Of a stretch of 64,000 nucleotides of DNA, positions 1 through 8,925 are shown one piece after another. The stretch spans positions 1 to 64,000 of the forward strand of contig JAEUPB010000096.1 of assembly GCA_016789955.1 (NCBI GenBank), given 5' to 3'. Under the pieces are notes generated by a model. It was not told the origin of the DNA and did not search any database. It worked only from the letters and a program-made list of their open reading frames with translations. This DNA is from Rubrivivax sp. (GTDB taxonomy: Bacteria > Pseudomonadota > Gammaproteobacteria > Burkholderiales > Burkholderiaceae_C). The translations under genes were made by a program, and so were the position numbers. Numbering within the stretch: position 1 is the stretch's first letter; each line of letters starts with the position of its first letter.

Positions 1-417
1 GCGCGCGAGGTGCTGAGCAAGGAAGGCAACTTCATCCGCCCGATGTACACGCCCGGCTTCGCGGCACCCGAGATGTACCGGCGCGACGGCTCGCTGGGCC
101 CGTGGACCGACATCTACGCGATCGGCGCGTGCATCTACGCCTGCATGCAGGGCTATCCGCCCAACGACGCGCCGCAGCGGCTCGAGAAGGACCGCCTGGC
201 GCTGAGCCTCTCGCGGCTGCGCAACGTGTACTCCGACAACCTCATCGAGGTCACCGAGTGGTGCATGTCGCTCGACCCGCTGTCGCGGCCGCAGAGCGTG
301 TTTGCGCTGCAGAAGGAACTGGCCCGCGAGACCGAGCGGCGCTACACGAAGCTCACGTTCTCGGAGCGACTCAAGCTCCAGCTCGAGACCATCAAAAGCG
401 GCGGAGACAAGCGGTGA
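1..417 (+). CDS. Serine/threonine protein kinase, C-terminal part (5' cut)
   Basis: The reading frame is open from base 1, so the N-terminus and ATP-binding lobe lie outside the window. What remains is the C-lobe of a Hanks-type kinase: the APE motif of the activation segment (GFAAPEMY), the subdomain IX pattern DIYAIG with its structural Asp, and an Arg near DPLSRPQS typical of subdomain XI. A basic tail follows. The next gene is a PP2C phosphatase, so the two probably form a reversible phosphorylation pair. Substrates cannot be inferred. Confidence 0.88.
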   Translation, partial: AREVLSKEGNFIRPMYTPGFAAPEMYRRDGSLGPWTDIYAIGACIYACMQGYPPNDAPQRLEKDRLALSLSRLRNVYSDNLIEVTEWCMSLDPLSRPQSVFALQKELARETERRYTKLTFSERLKLQLETIKSGGDKR

Positions 418-420
418 CGG

Positions 421-482
421 CTCCCACGCTCGCTGCGCTCGCTGCCCTCCGGGAGGGCGCCAACCTCCTTGGGACGGCCCTG
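421..482. repeat. Burkholderiales-type intergenic repeat, copy 1
   Basis: This sits between the kinase and phosphatase genes. It contains CCCACGCTCGCT-GCGCTCGCT-GCCC, then the self-complementary CCCTCCGGGAGGG and a CTTGGG..GGCCC tail. A diverged copy is at 17891-17960. From memory, GCTCGCTGCGCTCGCTGCCCCC-like elements are common between genes in Comamonadaceae and relatives. The right edge runs into the phosphatase ribosome binding site. Confidence 0.6.
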
Positions 483-493
483 CGGAGGTTGCG

Positions 494-1405
494 GTGAAGT
501 TCTCCGTCTACCAGGTCAGCCGCAAGGGCGGCCGCGAGAAGAACGAAGACCGCATGGGCTACTGCTACACGCGGGACGCGGGCCTCTTCGCACTGGCCGA
601 CGGCATGGGCGGGCACCCCGAAGGCGAAGTGGCGGCGCAGATCGGGCTGCAGACGCTGGCAGCGCTGTTCCAGCGCGAGGCGCGGCCGCGGCTGGCCGAT
701 CCGCTGCGTTTCCTGCACGACTCGATCTTCGCCGGCCACCACCAGCTGCTGCGCTACGCCAGCTCGCGCAACCTGCCCGACACGCCGCGCACCACCATCG
801 TGGCCTGCGTGCTGCAGGGCAATGCCGCGTACTGGGCGCACTGCGGCGACTCGCGCCTGTACCTGCTGCGCGGCGACAAGCTGATCGCCCGCACGCGCGA
901 CCACTCGTACTCCGAGCTGCAGGAGTCGATGTCGCACGTGGTGCCGATCGCCGAGCGTTTCAACCGCAACGTGCTCTTCACCTGCCTTGGCAGCCCCGGC
1001 AAGCCGGTCGTCGACACCACCGGCCCGCTGTTGATGCAGCCCGGCGACCGCGTGCTGCTGTGCTCCGACGGCCTGTGGAGCAGCGTCACCGACGCGCAGA
1101 TCACGCGCCAGGTGGCCAATGCGCCGATCAGCGACGCGGTGCCCGAGATCGTCGAGATGGCGCTGCGCGAAGGCGGCCCCAAGTGCGACAACGTCACCGT
1201 GCTGGCCGTAGAGTGGGAAGCCACCGAGGACGCCCGCGACAGCGGCGGCGTCTCCACGCGCTCGCTGCAGGACGACGTGTTCGCATCGACGATCCAGGCC
1301 AGCATGGCCGACACGCCGCTCGACGAGCTGGACGACGCCGAGATCGAGCGTTCGATCCGCGAGATCAACGAGGCCATCCAGCGTTCCTCACAAAAACGTC
1401 GCTAG
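494..1405 (+). CDS. PP2C-family protein serine/threonine phosphatase
   Basis: The protein has 303 residues from a GTG start, chosen because GGAGG lies 6-7 bases upstream and the PP2C fold begins at once; the open frame upstream is repeat sequence. PP2C motifs appear in order: NEDR near residue 17, DGMGGH near 34 (metal-binding Asp/Gly), HCGDSR near 116, CSDGLW near 193 and CDNVTV near 235. These supply the metal-binding aspartates. The last ~60 residues are an acidic tail outside the domain. There is no membrane segment, so it is cytoplasmic. It probably reverses phosphorylation by the adjacent kinase. Confidence 0.92.
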   Translation: MKFSVYQVSRKGGREKNEDRMGYCYTRDAGLFALADGMGGHPEGEVAAQIGLQTLAALFQREARPRLADPLRFLHDSIFAGHHQLLRYASSRNLPDTPRTTIVACVLQGNAAYWAHCGDSRLYLLRGDKLIARTRDHSYSELQESMSHVVPIAERFNRNVLFTCLGSPGKPVVDTTGPLLMQPGDRVLLCSDGLWSSVTDAQITRQVANAPISDAVPEIVEMALREGGPKCDNVTVLAVEWEATEDARDSGGVSTRSLQDDVFASTIQASMADTPLDELDDAEIERSIREINEAIQRSSQKRR

Positions 1406-1457
1406 TCCTTGCGCTCGGCGCCGCGGCACGCCCCGTGCCCTACACCCCGGAAGTCCC

Positions 1458-2192
1458 ATGACCTACACACGCAGCGGTGGTCGCACCGCCCATGAACTGC
1501 GCCCGGTGCGCCTGCAGCGCGGCTACACGCGTCACGCCGAAGGCTCGGTGCTGGTGAGCTTCGGCCACACGCAGGTGCTGTGCACCGCGTCGGTGGAGGA
1601 GAAGGTGCCGCCGCACAAGCGCGGCAGCGGCGAGGGCTGGGTGACGGCCGAGTACGGCATGCTGCCGCGCGCCACCCACACCCGCGGCGACCGCGAGGCC
1701 GCGCGCGGCAAGCAGAGCGGTCGCACGCAGGAGATCCAGCGGCTGATCGGCCGCAGCCTGCGCAGCGTGTTCGACCTGTCCGCGCTGGGCGAGCGCAGCA
1801 TCCTGCTCGACTGCGACGTGCTGCAGGCCGACGGCGGCACGCGCACCGCCGCGATCACCGGTGCCTTCGTGGCCGCGCACGACGCCGTGAGCTGGCTGCT
1901 GGAGCAGGGCCGCATCGAGCGCACGCCGATCCGCGACGCCGTGGCCGCGGTGTCGGTGGGCATCGTGCAGGGCACGCCGCTGCTGGACCTAGAGTACGTC
2001 GAGGACTCCGCCTGCGACACCGACATGAACGTCGTGATGACCGGCGGCGGCCATTTTGTCGAGGTGCAGGGCACGGCCGAAGGTGCCGCGTTCAGCCGCG
2101 CCGAGATGGACGCGCTGCTCGCGCTGGCCGACCGCGGCATCCGCGAACTGGTGTCGCTGCAGCAGGTGGCCCTGGCCGCGCCGCGCCCATGA
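1458..2192 (+). CDS. rph: Ribonuclease PH
   Basis: A 244-residue phosphorolytic 3'-5' exoribonuclease that trims tRNA precursors. It opens with the typical [14 protein letters not shown] segment and carries the phosphate/RNA-binding [18 protein letters not shown] region (about 75-92), the [11 protein letters not shown] motif near 130 and [10 protein letters not shown] near 190. Length matches the family. It overlaps the next gene by four bases (ATGA), so the two are probably translationally coupled; rph-rdgB order is common in proteobacteria. Confidence 0.96.
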   Translation: MTYTRSGGRTAHELRPVRLQRGYTRHAEGSVLVSFGHTQVLCTASVEEKVPPHKRGSGEGWVTAEYGMLPRATHTRGDREAARGKQSGRTQEIQRLIGRSLRSVFDLSALGERSILLDCDVLQADGGTRTAAITGAFVAAHDAVSWLLEQGRIERTPIRDAVAAVSVGIVQGTPLLDLEYVEDSACDTDMNVVMTGGGHFVEVQGTAEGAAFSRAEMDALLALADRGIRELVSLQQVALAAPRP

Positions 2193-2824
2193 AGCTGGTG
2201 CTGGCGTCGAACAACGCGAAGAAGCTCGTCGAGCTGCGCGCGCTGTTCGAGGGGTTGCCGGTGGAGCTGGTCGGCCAGTCGTCGCTCGGCATCGACGAGG
2301 CCGACGAGCCGCACGTCACCTTCCTCGAGAACGCGCTCGCCAAGGCGCGGCATGCGGCGCGGGCGAGCGGCATGGCGGCGATCGCCGACGACTCGGGGCT
2401 CGTCGTCGATGCGCTGGGCGGCGCGCCGGGCGTGATCTCGGCGCACTGGGCACCCATGCCGGAGATGCCGCCGGACGCCGATCGCGAGGCACGCCGCCGC
2501 GCGCAGGACGCCGCGAACAACGCGCTGCTGCTGCAGCGGCTGCAGGGCGAGGCGCGCCGCTCGGCCGCGTTCGTCAGCACCATCGTCGCGCTGCGCCATG
2601 CCGACGACCCCGAGCCGCTGGTGGCTGTCGGCCGCTGGGCCGCGCTCATCCTGCAGGCGCCCAGCGGGAGCGGCGGCTTCGGCTATGACCCGCTCGTGCA
2701 CATCGAGTCGCTCGGCCGCTCGGTGGCCGACCTGGACGCGGCCACGAAGAACACGCACAGCCACCGGGCGCTGGCCGCCGCGCGCATGCGCGAGCTGATG
2801 AACGCGTCGTGGTTCGCGGGCTGA
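2189..2824 (+). CDS. rdgB: RdgB/HAM1-family non-canonical purine NTP pyrophosphatase
   Basis: This 211-residue enzyme hydrolyses dITP, XTP and ITP to monophosphates, keeping damaged purines out of DNA. The start is the ATG overlapping the rph stop. Family signatures are the N-terminal [16 protein letters not shown] (substrate/phosphate binding), [13 protein letters not shown] near 49, the catalytic [17 protein letters not shown] near 69 and [10 protein letters not shown] near 165. Length is normal. Confidence 0.96.
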   Translation: MKLVLASNNAKKLVELRALFEGLPVELVGQSSLGIDEADEPHVTFLENALAKARHAARASGMAAIADDSGLVVDALGGAPGVISAHWAPMPEMPPDADREARRRAQDAANNALLLQRLQGEARRSAAFVSTIVALRHADDPEPLVAVGRWAALILQAPSGSGGFGYDPLVHIESLGRSVADLDAATKNTHSHRALAAARMRELMNASWFAG

Positions 2825-2852
2825 GCCACGTCGCTCTTGAGAGCCTGAAGGC

Positions 2853-4070
2853 GTGAGCACCGCGCCGATCCGACTGCACCGACCCGGCGAGCTGTCGCTG
2901 GCCGCGCTGCCGCCGTTGTCGCTGTACGTGCACCTGCCGTGGTGTCTGCGCAAGTGCCCCTACTGCGACTTCAATTCCCACGAGATGTCGGCCCCCAGGC
3001 TTCCTTCGGTCGCCGCGCTGCTCGATGCAGCGATCGAATCCCGCTATCTCGACGCCCTCTGCGCCGACCTCGAAGCCTCGCTGCCGCTGGTGTGGGGCCG
3101 CCGCATCGTCAGCGTGTTCGTCGGCGGCGGCACGCCCAGCCTGTTCTCGCCCGAGGCCATCTTGCGGCTGGTCGGCGACATCCGCGCGCGGCTGCCGCTG
3201 GTGCCGGGCTGCGAGATCACGCTGGAGGCCAACCCGGGCACCTTCGAGCGCGACCGCTTCCGCGCCTACGCCGACGCGGGCATCACCCGGCTGTCGATCG
3301 GCGTGCAGAGCTTCGACGACCGCGCGCTGCGCACCATCGGACGCGTGCACGACGGGGCGCAGGCGCGAGCCGCGGTGGAAGAGGCCGCGCGGGCCTTCGC
3401 GACGTGGAACATCGACCTGATGTACGCGCTGCCGGGGCAGACGCCGGCCGATCTCGAACGCGACCTCGACATCGCCCTGGCCCATGCCCCGCCGCACCTG
3501 TCGGTCTACCACCTGACGATCGAGCCGAACACCGTGTTCGCGAGCCGACCGCCGGCCGCCTTGCCCGACGACGACACGGCCTCGGCGATGCTCGATGCGA
3601 TCACGGCGCGCGCAGGCGCCGCGGGCCTGGAGCGCTACGAGGTCTCGGCGTACGCCCGGTCGGGCCACCGCTGCGCGCACAACGTCAACTACTGGACCTT
3701 CGGCGACTACCTCGGCATCGGCGCCGGCGCGCATGGCAAATTGAGCTTCCCGCACCGCATCCTGCGCCAGGTGCGCTGGCGCGAGCCGGCCGCGTACGTC
3801 GAACACGCGCTGGCGGGCAACGCCGTCTCGAACGAGCACGAGGTCGCCGCGTCGGAACTGCCGTTCGAGTTCATGCTGAACGCCCTGAGGTTGCGCGAGG
3901 GCTTCGAACGGCGCCTCTACACCGAGCGCACCGGGCTGCCGCGCACGACGATCGACGCGGCCGTGGCCGACGCCGTCGCACGCGACTGGCTGGCCGATGA
4001 CGGCGCGCGCATCAGCCCGACCGTGCGTGGCTACGACTTCCTGTCGGACGTGCAGCAGCTCTTCCTCTGA
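2853..4070 (+). CDS. hemW: HemW, radical SAM heme chaperone
   Basis: A 405-residue radical SAM protein from a GTG start. The cluster motif is CLRKCPYCDF near residue 30. The Asp after the third Cys, rather than a fourth Cys, separates HemW from true coproporphyrinogen oxidase HemN. FVGGGTPSLF (SAM-binding GGGTPS) is near 90 and the conserved GIGAGAHGK near 290. HemW binds heme and is thought to deliver it to respiratory enzymes. Its 3' end overlaps the convergent LysR gene by 59 bp, and the HemW C-terminus in that overlap still looks family-like. Confidence 0.94.
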   Translation: MSTAPIRLHRPGELSLAALPPLSLYVHLPWCLRKCPYCDFNSHEMSAPRLPSVAALLDAAIESRYLDALCADLEASLPLVWGRRIVSVFVGGGTPSLFSPEAILRLVGDIRARLPLVPGCEITLEANPGTFERDRFRAYADAGITRLSIGVQSFDDRALRTIGRVHDGAQARAAVEEAARAFATWNIDLMYALPGQTPADLERDLDIALAHAPPHLSVYHLTIEPNTVFASRPPAALPDDDTASAMLDAITARAGAAGLERYEVSAYARSGHRCAHNVNYWTFGDYLGIGAGAHGKLSFPHRILRQVRWREPAAYVEHALAGNAVSNEHEVAASELPFEFMLNALRLREGFERRLYTERTGLPRTTIDAAVADAVARDWLADDGARISPTVRGYDFLSDVQQLFL

Positions 4071-5010
4071 AGGCCTTCACTGGCGCAGGAGCCGCGGGCG
4101 GTGGCGCCAGCGCCGCCGGCAGCCCCTGCAGCGACTGCGCCATCTGCTCGTGCAGCCAGTCCCGCAGCGCCACCACCGGCGGCCAGTCGCGCAGCTCGGG
4201 CGGGTAGGCCATCCAGAAGGCATCGGCGCGGTCGTCGGGCAACGCGATCGGCGACAGCCGCACCAGGCGCCCGGCGCGCAGCGCGTCGGCCGCGTACAGC
4301 TCGCGGGCCAGCGCGATGCCGATGCCCTGTTCGGTGGCCTGCAGCATCAGGCCGGCGTCGTTGAACACCGCCACGGGGCGGATTGCCGGCGTGCAGCAAT
4401 CCATCGCGAACCAGCGCTCCCACAGGTCGGCGTCGCCCAGCAGGGGCTCCTGCGCCAGCGACGGCGTGGCCGCGCCGCGCAGCCGCTCGGCCGCGGCCGG
4501 CGAGCCCACGACGATGAACGGCGAGTCGACCAACCGCTCGCTCTCCAGGCCCTTCCACGGCCCGCGGCCCTGCCGCAGCGCGACGTGGAAGCCCTCGCGC
4601 GCCAGGTCCACCACGCGCTGAGAGGCATCGAGCTCCACGCTCAGCCCCGGATGCCGCTCGTGCCACACCGGCATGCGCGGCATCAGCCAGCGCTGCGCGA
4701 ACGACGGCAGCAGCGTGATGCGCAGCGTGTGCGCCTCGCCCGAGGCGGCCGCGGCCGCGCCGCGCAGGCCGTCGTCGAGGCGGTCGAGCGCGGCCTCCAC
4801 GGCGCGCTGCAGCGTGGCACCTGCGCTGTTCAGCACCACGCGGCGGCCGCGGCGGTCGAACAGCCGGAAGCCGATCTGCTCCTCCAGCAGCGCGATCTGC
4901 TGGCTGATGGCGCTGGCGGTGACGTGCAGCTCATCGGCGGCCTCGCGCAGGTTCTGGCGCCGCGCCACGGCGCGGAAGGCAGGCAGGGTGTGCAGCGGGA
5001 GGCGGGCCAT
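4012..5010 (-). CDS. GcvA-type LysR-family transcriptional regulator
   Basis: A 332-residue protein. The N-terminus MARLPLHTLPAFRAVARRQN followed by REAADELHVTASAISQQIALLEEQIG is a LysR winged helix-turn-helix of the GcvA subgroup. An effector domain follows from about residue 90. The last ~30 residues are Arg/Ser-rich, look unlike the family, and fall in the overlap with hemW. The gene is divergent from a DUF1127-like gene across a 114-bp gap holding two inverted repeats. Such LysR/DUF1127 pairs are common in proteobacteria, so it probably controls that neighbour and itself. Confidence 0.9.
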   Translation of the reverse strand: MARLPLHTLPAFRAVARRQNLREAADELHVTASAISQQIALLEEQIGFRLFDRRGRRVVLNSAGATLQRAVEAALDRLDDGLRGAAAAASGEAHTLRITLLPSFAQRWLMPRMPVWHERHPGLSVELDASQRVVDLAREGFHVALRQGRGPWKGLESERLVDSPFIVVGSPAAAERLRGAATPSLAQEPLLGDADLWERWFAMDCCTPAIRPVAVFNDAGLMLQATEQGIGIALARELYAADALRAGRLVRLSPIALPDDRADAFWMAYPPELRDWPPVVALRDWLHEQMAQSLQGLPAALAPPPAAPAPVKAFRGRAAARPTGSRSHARSG

Positions 5011-5033
5011 GGGTGGTGGGTTGTGAAGCAGGA

Positions 5034-5069
5034 CTGTACAGATCGCGCAGAAACTATCGCTTCATGCGC
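5034..5069. promoter_or_regulatory. Inverted repeats in the LysR/DUF1127 divergent promoter
   Basis: Two dyads lie in the 114-bp divergent region: a perfect CTGTACAG at 5034-5041, and GCGCA (5045-5049) paired with TGCGC (5065-5069) over a 15-bp spacer. LysR proteins usually bind an imperfect dyad in such regions, so either could be the operator. This is inferred from position and symmetry only. Confidence 0.35.
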
Positions 5070-5124
5070 CGATTTTGTCCAGATAAGCTAACCAGCACTG
5101 ACCACTCTGCTGTTGGAGCCCGTG

Positions 5125-5376
5125 ATGACCACCTACCGCCTGCCCCTGCCCGTCGCCACCCGTTCGTCGCCGTGGCGGCGCCTGGGGGATGTCGTGAGCG
5201 AGCGCCTCGCGGCGTGGCGTGCGCGGCGTTCCGCCGCACGACCCGATGTCGTGGAGGACTGGTTGCTGCTGCGCGACCTGCCCGAATCGATCCAGCGCGA
5301 CATCGGCGTGCCCGCGGGACTGCGTGAGCACAGCGCCGCGCTGCGCGTACGCGACTCGCTCTGGCTGCACGTGTGA
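5125..5376 (+). CDS. DUF1127-like small protein
   Basis: This 83-residue basic protein starts at ATG 5125, six bases after a GGAG; a TTG twelve bases upstream is less likely. The central segment (VVEDWLLLRDLPESIQRDIGVPAG) resembles the DUF1127/YjiS motif, in which an Arg-rich helix is followed by a L-x-D-I-G turn. Some DUF1127 proteins have been linked to RNA or phosphate metabolism, but no function can be assigned here. The divergent LysR gene is its likely regulator. Confidence 0.65.
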   Translation: MTTYRLPLPVATRSSPWRRLGDVVSERLAAWRARRSAARPDVVEDWLLLRDLPESIQRDIGVPAGLREHSAALRVRDSLWLHV

Positions 5377-5381
5377 CGCCG

Positions 5382-5395
5382 CAGCGGCGCCGCTG
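5382..5395. terminator. Possible bidirectional terminator between convergent genes
   Basis: The self-complementary CAGCGGCGCCGCTG lies in the 21-bp gap between the DUF1127-like stop and the cheB stop. The pairing is strong but has no unpaired loop or T-tract, so intrinsic termination is only possible. Confidence 0.3.
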
Positions 5396-5397
5396 AT

Positions 5398-6480
5398 TCA
5401 GACGCGCGTGGTCGCCAGGCCTGAATGGGTGCGCAGGTGCTCGATGAGCCGCCCGGCGATGCGGCCCACCGGCAGCACCTCGTGCACGGCGCCGTGCGCG
5501 ATGGCCTCGCGCGGCATGCCGAACACGACGCAGGAGGCTTCGTCCTGCGCGAGGTTGAAGCTGCCGGCGTTGAACATCTCGCGCATCGCGACGGCGCCGT
5601 CGGCGCCCATGCCGGTGAGCATCACGCCCAGCGCGTTGGGGCCGGCCACGCGCGCCGCCGAGCGGAACAGCACCTCCACCGACGGCTTGTGCCGGTTGAC
5701 CGGCTCGCCGTCCTTCACGCGCACGATGTAGTTGGCACCCGAGCGCTCCACGCTCATGTGCAGGCCGCCCGGCGCGATGTAGGCATGACCCGGCAGCACG
5801 CGCTCGCCGTCGCGTGCCTCGGCCACGCGGATGCGGCACAGGCTGTCCAGCCGCGCTGCGTAGCTCTTCGTGAAGCCCGGCGGCATGTGCTGCGTGATCA
5901 GCACGCCCGGCGCATCGGGCGGCAGCTGCACCAGCACCTCGCGCGTGGCCTCGGTGCCCCCGGTGGAAGCGCCGATGCAGATCAGCTTCTCGGTGGACAG
6001 CCGCCCGAGCGACGGCGCGGCTGCGGGCGCCGGCGCGCCCGGCGCGGCCGGTGCCGGCGTGGCCAGCCGCTTCACGCGGGCGCGCGAGGCCATGCGGATC
6101 TTCTCGGTGATCTCCTCGCCGAGCTGGCGCAGCCCGTCGGCCACGCCGATCTTGGGCTTGGACACGATCTCCACGGCGCCGAGTTCCAGCGCGCGCAGCG
6201 TCACGTCGGCGCCGCGCTCGGTCAGCGTGGACACCATCACCACCGGCGTGGGCCGCAGCCGCATCAGCTTGCCGAGGAAGTCGATGCCGTCCATGCGCGG
6301 CATCTCCACGTCGAGCGTGATGACGTCGGGGTTGGTGTTGCGGATCATCTCGCGGGCCACGAACGGGTCGCTGGCCGCGCCGACGCAGCACATGTCGGGC
6401 TGCCGGTTGATGATCTCCGTCAGCAGGCTGCGCACCAGGGCCGAGTCGTCGACCACCACCACCTTGATCTTGTTGTTCAT
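5398..6480 (-). CDS. cheB: CheB chemotaxis protein-glutamate methylesterase/deamidase
   Basis: A 360-residue response regulator that removes methyl groups from chemoreceptor glutamates and deamidates glutamines. The receiver domain (1-125) has acidic residues at VVVDDS, phospho-acceptor D57 in [12 protein letters not shown] and the switch Lys in VSKPK. After an Ala/Pro linker, the catalytic domain shows the triad: S172 in [10 protein letters not shown]198 in TQHMPPG and D294 in MGADG. It is the last gene of the cheR-cheD-cheB run, 21 bp after cheD. Confidence 0.97.
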   Translation of the reverse strand: MNNKIKVVVVDDSALVRSLLTEIINRQPDMCCVGAASDPFVAREMIRNTNPDVITLDVEMPRMDGIDFLGKLMRLRPTPVVMVSTLTERGADVTLRALELGAVEIVSKPKIGVADGLRQLGEEITEKIRMASRARVKRLATPAPAAPGAPAPAAAPSLGRLSTEKLICIGASTGGTEATREVLVQLPPDAPGVLITQHMPPGFTKSYAARLDSLCRIRVAEARDGERVLPGHAYIAPGGLHMSVERSGANYIVRVKDGEPVNRHKPSVEVLFRSAARVAGPNALGVMLTGMGADGAVAMREMFNAGSFNLAQDEASCVVFGMPREAIAHGAVHEVLPVGRIAGRLIEHLRTHSGLATTRV

Positions 6481-6501
6481 GTCGTTCGAGCTCTCTCGTG
6501 A

Positions 6502-7164
6502 TCAGAACAGGTCCACCGAGCCGCCGGCCGAGACGGTCGGAGCGGCACGGCTGGCGGCCGCGCGTTCCTGCGCGGCCAGGGCCTCGGTGTTGGTGGATGC
6601 GAGCCGCTTGACCATCGCCTTGCCGCTGGCGGGCAGGAAGCAGACCTTGCGCGGGTAGACGTCCATGACGTCCTTGGAGACCACCGTGATGCGCTCGGTG
6701 CGCAGGTAGTCGAGCACGAACGCGGTGTTGCGCTCGCCGACGTTCAGGCTCGTCATGCCGCCGATGACGGCGCCGCCGCCGAACACCTTGGCTTCCATGT
6801 TCGCGCGCGTGGCGCCGCGCTTGACCAGTTCGCCGATCAGCAGTTCCATCGCGTACGAGCCGTAGCGCCCCGCGTCGCCCGAATGGCCGCCGCTGCCGGC
6901 GTCGGGCAGCATGAAGTGGTTCATGCCGCCCACGCGCTGCTGGCGGTCCCAGATGCACGCGGCGATGCACGAGCCCAGCGTCGTCATCACGAGGATGTCC
7001 TCGTCGTGCACGAAGTGCTCGCCCGGCAGCACCTTCACGGCATCGTTGCGGAAGTGCGCGTCGTAGAAGAAGAACGAGGCCTCGCCGGGCTTGCGAGGGC
7101 GGGCCTTGAGCTTCTCCAGACGAGTGGTGCCGGCGGCGGGAGCGGGAGCGGCGGTGGCGAGCAT
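6502..7164 (-). CDS. cheD: CheD chemoreceptor glutamine deamidase
   Basis: A 220-residue enzyme. The chosen ATG lies 23 bp after the cheR stop; the open frame further upstream overlaps cheR. CheD hallmarks are TLGSCIAACIWD with the catalytic Cys, GGMNHFMLPD with the catalytic His, and KVFGGGAV followed by IGERN-like VGERNTAFV. It deamidates receptor glutamines to adjust adaptation. The last ~30 residues are an Ala-rich tail. Confidence 0.95.
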   Translation of the reverse strand: MLATAAPAPAAGTTRLEKLKARPRKPGEASFFFYDAHFRNDAVKVLPGEHFVHDEDILVMTTLGSCIAACIWDRQQRVGGMNHFMLPDAGSGGHSGDAGRYGSYAMELLIGELVKRGATRANMEAKVFGGGAVIGGMTSLNVGERNTAFVLDYLRTERITVVSKDVMDVYPRKVCFLPASGKAMVKRLASTNTEALAAQERAAASRAAPTVSAGGSVDLF

Positions 7165-7187
7165 GGGAACGGCGGGCTCCTGCACGC

Positions 7188-8039
7188 TCAGGCGCGCTCG
7201 TAGATGGTCTTGCCGCGCAGGCGGAACAGGTCGCGCGAGTCGGTGAAGTTCTCCGAGTGGCCCACGTACAGCAGGCCGCCGGGGCGCAGCGCACCGTGCA
7301 TGCGCTCGAGCACGCGCCGCTGCGTCGGCGCGTCGAAGTAGATCATCACGTTGCGGCAGAAGATGATGTCGAACGGGTCGCCGAGGGCGCTCCAGTTCGT
7401 GCTCATCAGGTTGAACACGCGGAACTCCACCAGCCGCGCGATCTCGGGCTTCACGCGGATCATCCCGGCATGCGTGCCGGTGCCGCGCAGGAAGTGCCGC
7501 CGCAGCCGCTCGGGCGTTAGCCCGCGCGAGTCGGCTGGGTACACGCCGCGCTGCGCGGTGGCGAGCACGCGGGTGTCGATGTCGCTGGCGACGATCTTCA
7601 CCGGGGCCGAGTTCGACAACGCCTCGGCGGTGGTCATCGCGATGGTGTAGGGCTCCTCGCCGGTGGAGGCGGCGTTGCACCACAGCCGCAGCGAGCGCGA
7701 GCCGAAGGCGCGCAGGTCCTGAACCAGCGAGTCGAAGTGGTGTTCCTCGCGGAAGAACGAGGTGAGGTTGGTGGTCAGGCAGTTCACGAACTCCTGCCAC
7801 TCCGCGTCGGAGCCGGAGCCCTGCAGCCACTCCAGGTATTCGTGGAACGAGCGGTGCCGGGTCTCGCGCAGCCGGCGCGACAGGCGGCTGTAGACCATCG
7901 CCTGCTTGCCGTTGTGCAGGCTGATGCCGGCTCGGTCGTAGATCAGCCGACGGATGCGTTCGAAGTCCTGCGGTTGCAGCACGAACTCCTGATCCAGCGC
8001 GGCCAGCGTCGAGGGGGAATCCAGCGAGGGCGTCGTCAT
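7188..8039 (-). CDS. cheR: CheR chemotaxis protein-glutamate methyltransferase
   Basis: A 283-residue protein from ATG 8039; an in-frame ATG 31 codons upstream is possible but adds only Pro/Arg-rich sequence. The N-terminal helical domain contains IYDRAGISL and the domain boundary LTTNLTSFFRE. The SAM-binding domain has LWCNAASTGEEPYTIAM near residue 120 and FDIIFCRNVMIYF near 225. It methylates receptor glutamates. It heads a cheR-cheD-cheB cluster with no cheA, cheW or cheY nearby. Confidence 0.95.
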   Translation of the reverse strand: MTTPSLDSPSTLAALDQEFVLQPQDFERIRRLIYDRAGISLHNGKQAMVYSRLSRRLRETRHRSFHEYLEWLQGSGSDAEWQEFVNCLTTNLTSFFREEHHFDSLVQDLRAFGSRSLRLWCNAASTGEEPYTIAMTTAEALSNSAPVKIVASDIDTRVLATAQRGVYPADSRGLTPERLRRHFLRGTGTHAGMIRVKPEIARLVEFRVFNLMSTNWSALGDPFDIIFCRNVMIYFDAPTQRRVLERMHGALRPGGLLYVGHSENFTDSRDLFRLRGKTIYERA

Positions 8040-8199
8040 GCGCGGGTGCAGCAGTGCGTGGGGAGTGCGTGGAGAGTCAGCCCGTAGTGTCGGCACCGGG
8101 TGGCGCGGCGTCGGCGTGAACAGCGTCGGCAAGACCCGTCATTTCGTCGCAGGGGCCGGTGGGGCCGCTGCTAGACTGCCCCGCACAAATCGCCCGCCC

Positions 8200-8925
8200 A
8201 TGCCCCGCGCCGCGCAAGCCCCGATGCCGACGCTGCAGCTCGATGTCGCGCTGCAGTTGCTGCAGCAATCGGGCCGCTCGCCCCCCGAGGGCGACCCGTC
8301 CAGCCCCTTCTGGCTGCAGTCGGTGATCGACGCGCTGGTGGAGATCTCGTCGAAGGACGCGCTCACCGGGCTTTCCAACCGCCGCGCCTTCGAACTGGCA
8401 CTGGGCCGCGAGCTCGATCGCGTGGCGCGCAGCGGCGAGCCCGCCTTGCTGCTTACGCTGGACATCGACCACTTCAAGTCGGTGAACGACACCCACGGGC
8501 ACCATGTCGGCGATCTGGTCATCCAGGCCGTGGCGCGCGCGCTGCAGGACAGCGTGCGCCCGATGGACCTCGTCGCCCGCGTCGGTGGCGAGGAGTTCTC
8601 GATCATCCTGCCCAACTGCCCGAGTTCGTTCGGCGAGACGGTGGCCGAGCGCATCCGCCGCCGCGTGGAAGGCATGCCGGTGGCCATTGGCCCGCCTGGC
8701 GCTCCGCAGACACTGTCGGTGACGGTGTCGATCGGCGGCGCCTTCGCGCCGCAATGGGTGCGCTCCACGCCGGTGCTGTGGATCGAGCGCACCGACCAGC
8801 AGCTCTACCGCGCCAAGGCGCACGGCCGCAACCTGGTCCGCCTGGAGCCCACCGCCAGCCCGATGGTGACCCCCGAGGAGCGGCGCATGCTCTTCGACCA
8901 ATTCCAGCCGCAGGAACACGAATGA
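8200..8925 (+). CDS. Diguanylate cyclase (GGDEF) with short N-terminal region
   Basis: A 241-residue protein; an ATG at 8224 is an alternative start. After about 55 residues with no recognised sensor comes a complete GGDEF domain: DALTGLSNRRAFE, the metal-binding DIDHFKSVND, active-site GGEEF, and RPMD five residues before it, a canonical inhibitory RxxD I-site. It should make c-di-GMP from two GTP and be product-inhibited. Its stop overlaps the next start (ATGA), so it is coupled to a ParA/MinD-like ATPase. It is divergent from cheR across 160 bp with no clear motif. Confidence 0.92.
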   Translation: MPRAAQAPMPTLQLDVALQLLQQSGRSPPEGDPSSPFWLQSVIDALVEISSKDALTGLSNRRAFELALGRELDRVARSGEPALLLTLDIDHFKSVNDTHGHHVGDLVIQAVARALQDSVRPMDLVARVGGEEFSIILPNCPSSFGETVAERIRRRVEGMPVAIGPPGAPQTLSVTVSIGGAFAPQWVRSTPVLWIERTDQQLYRAKAHGRNLVRLEPTASPMVTPEERRMLFDQFQPQEHE

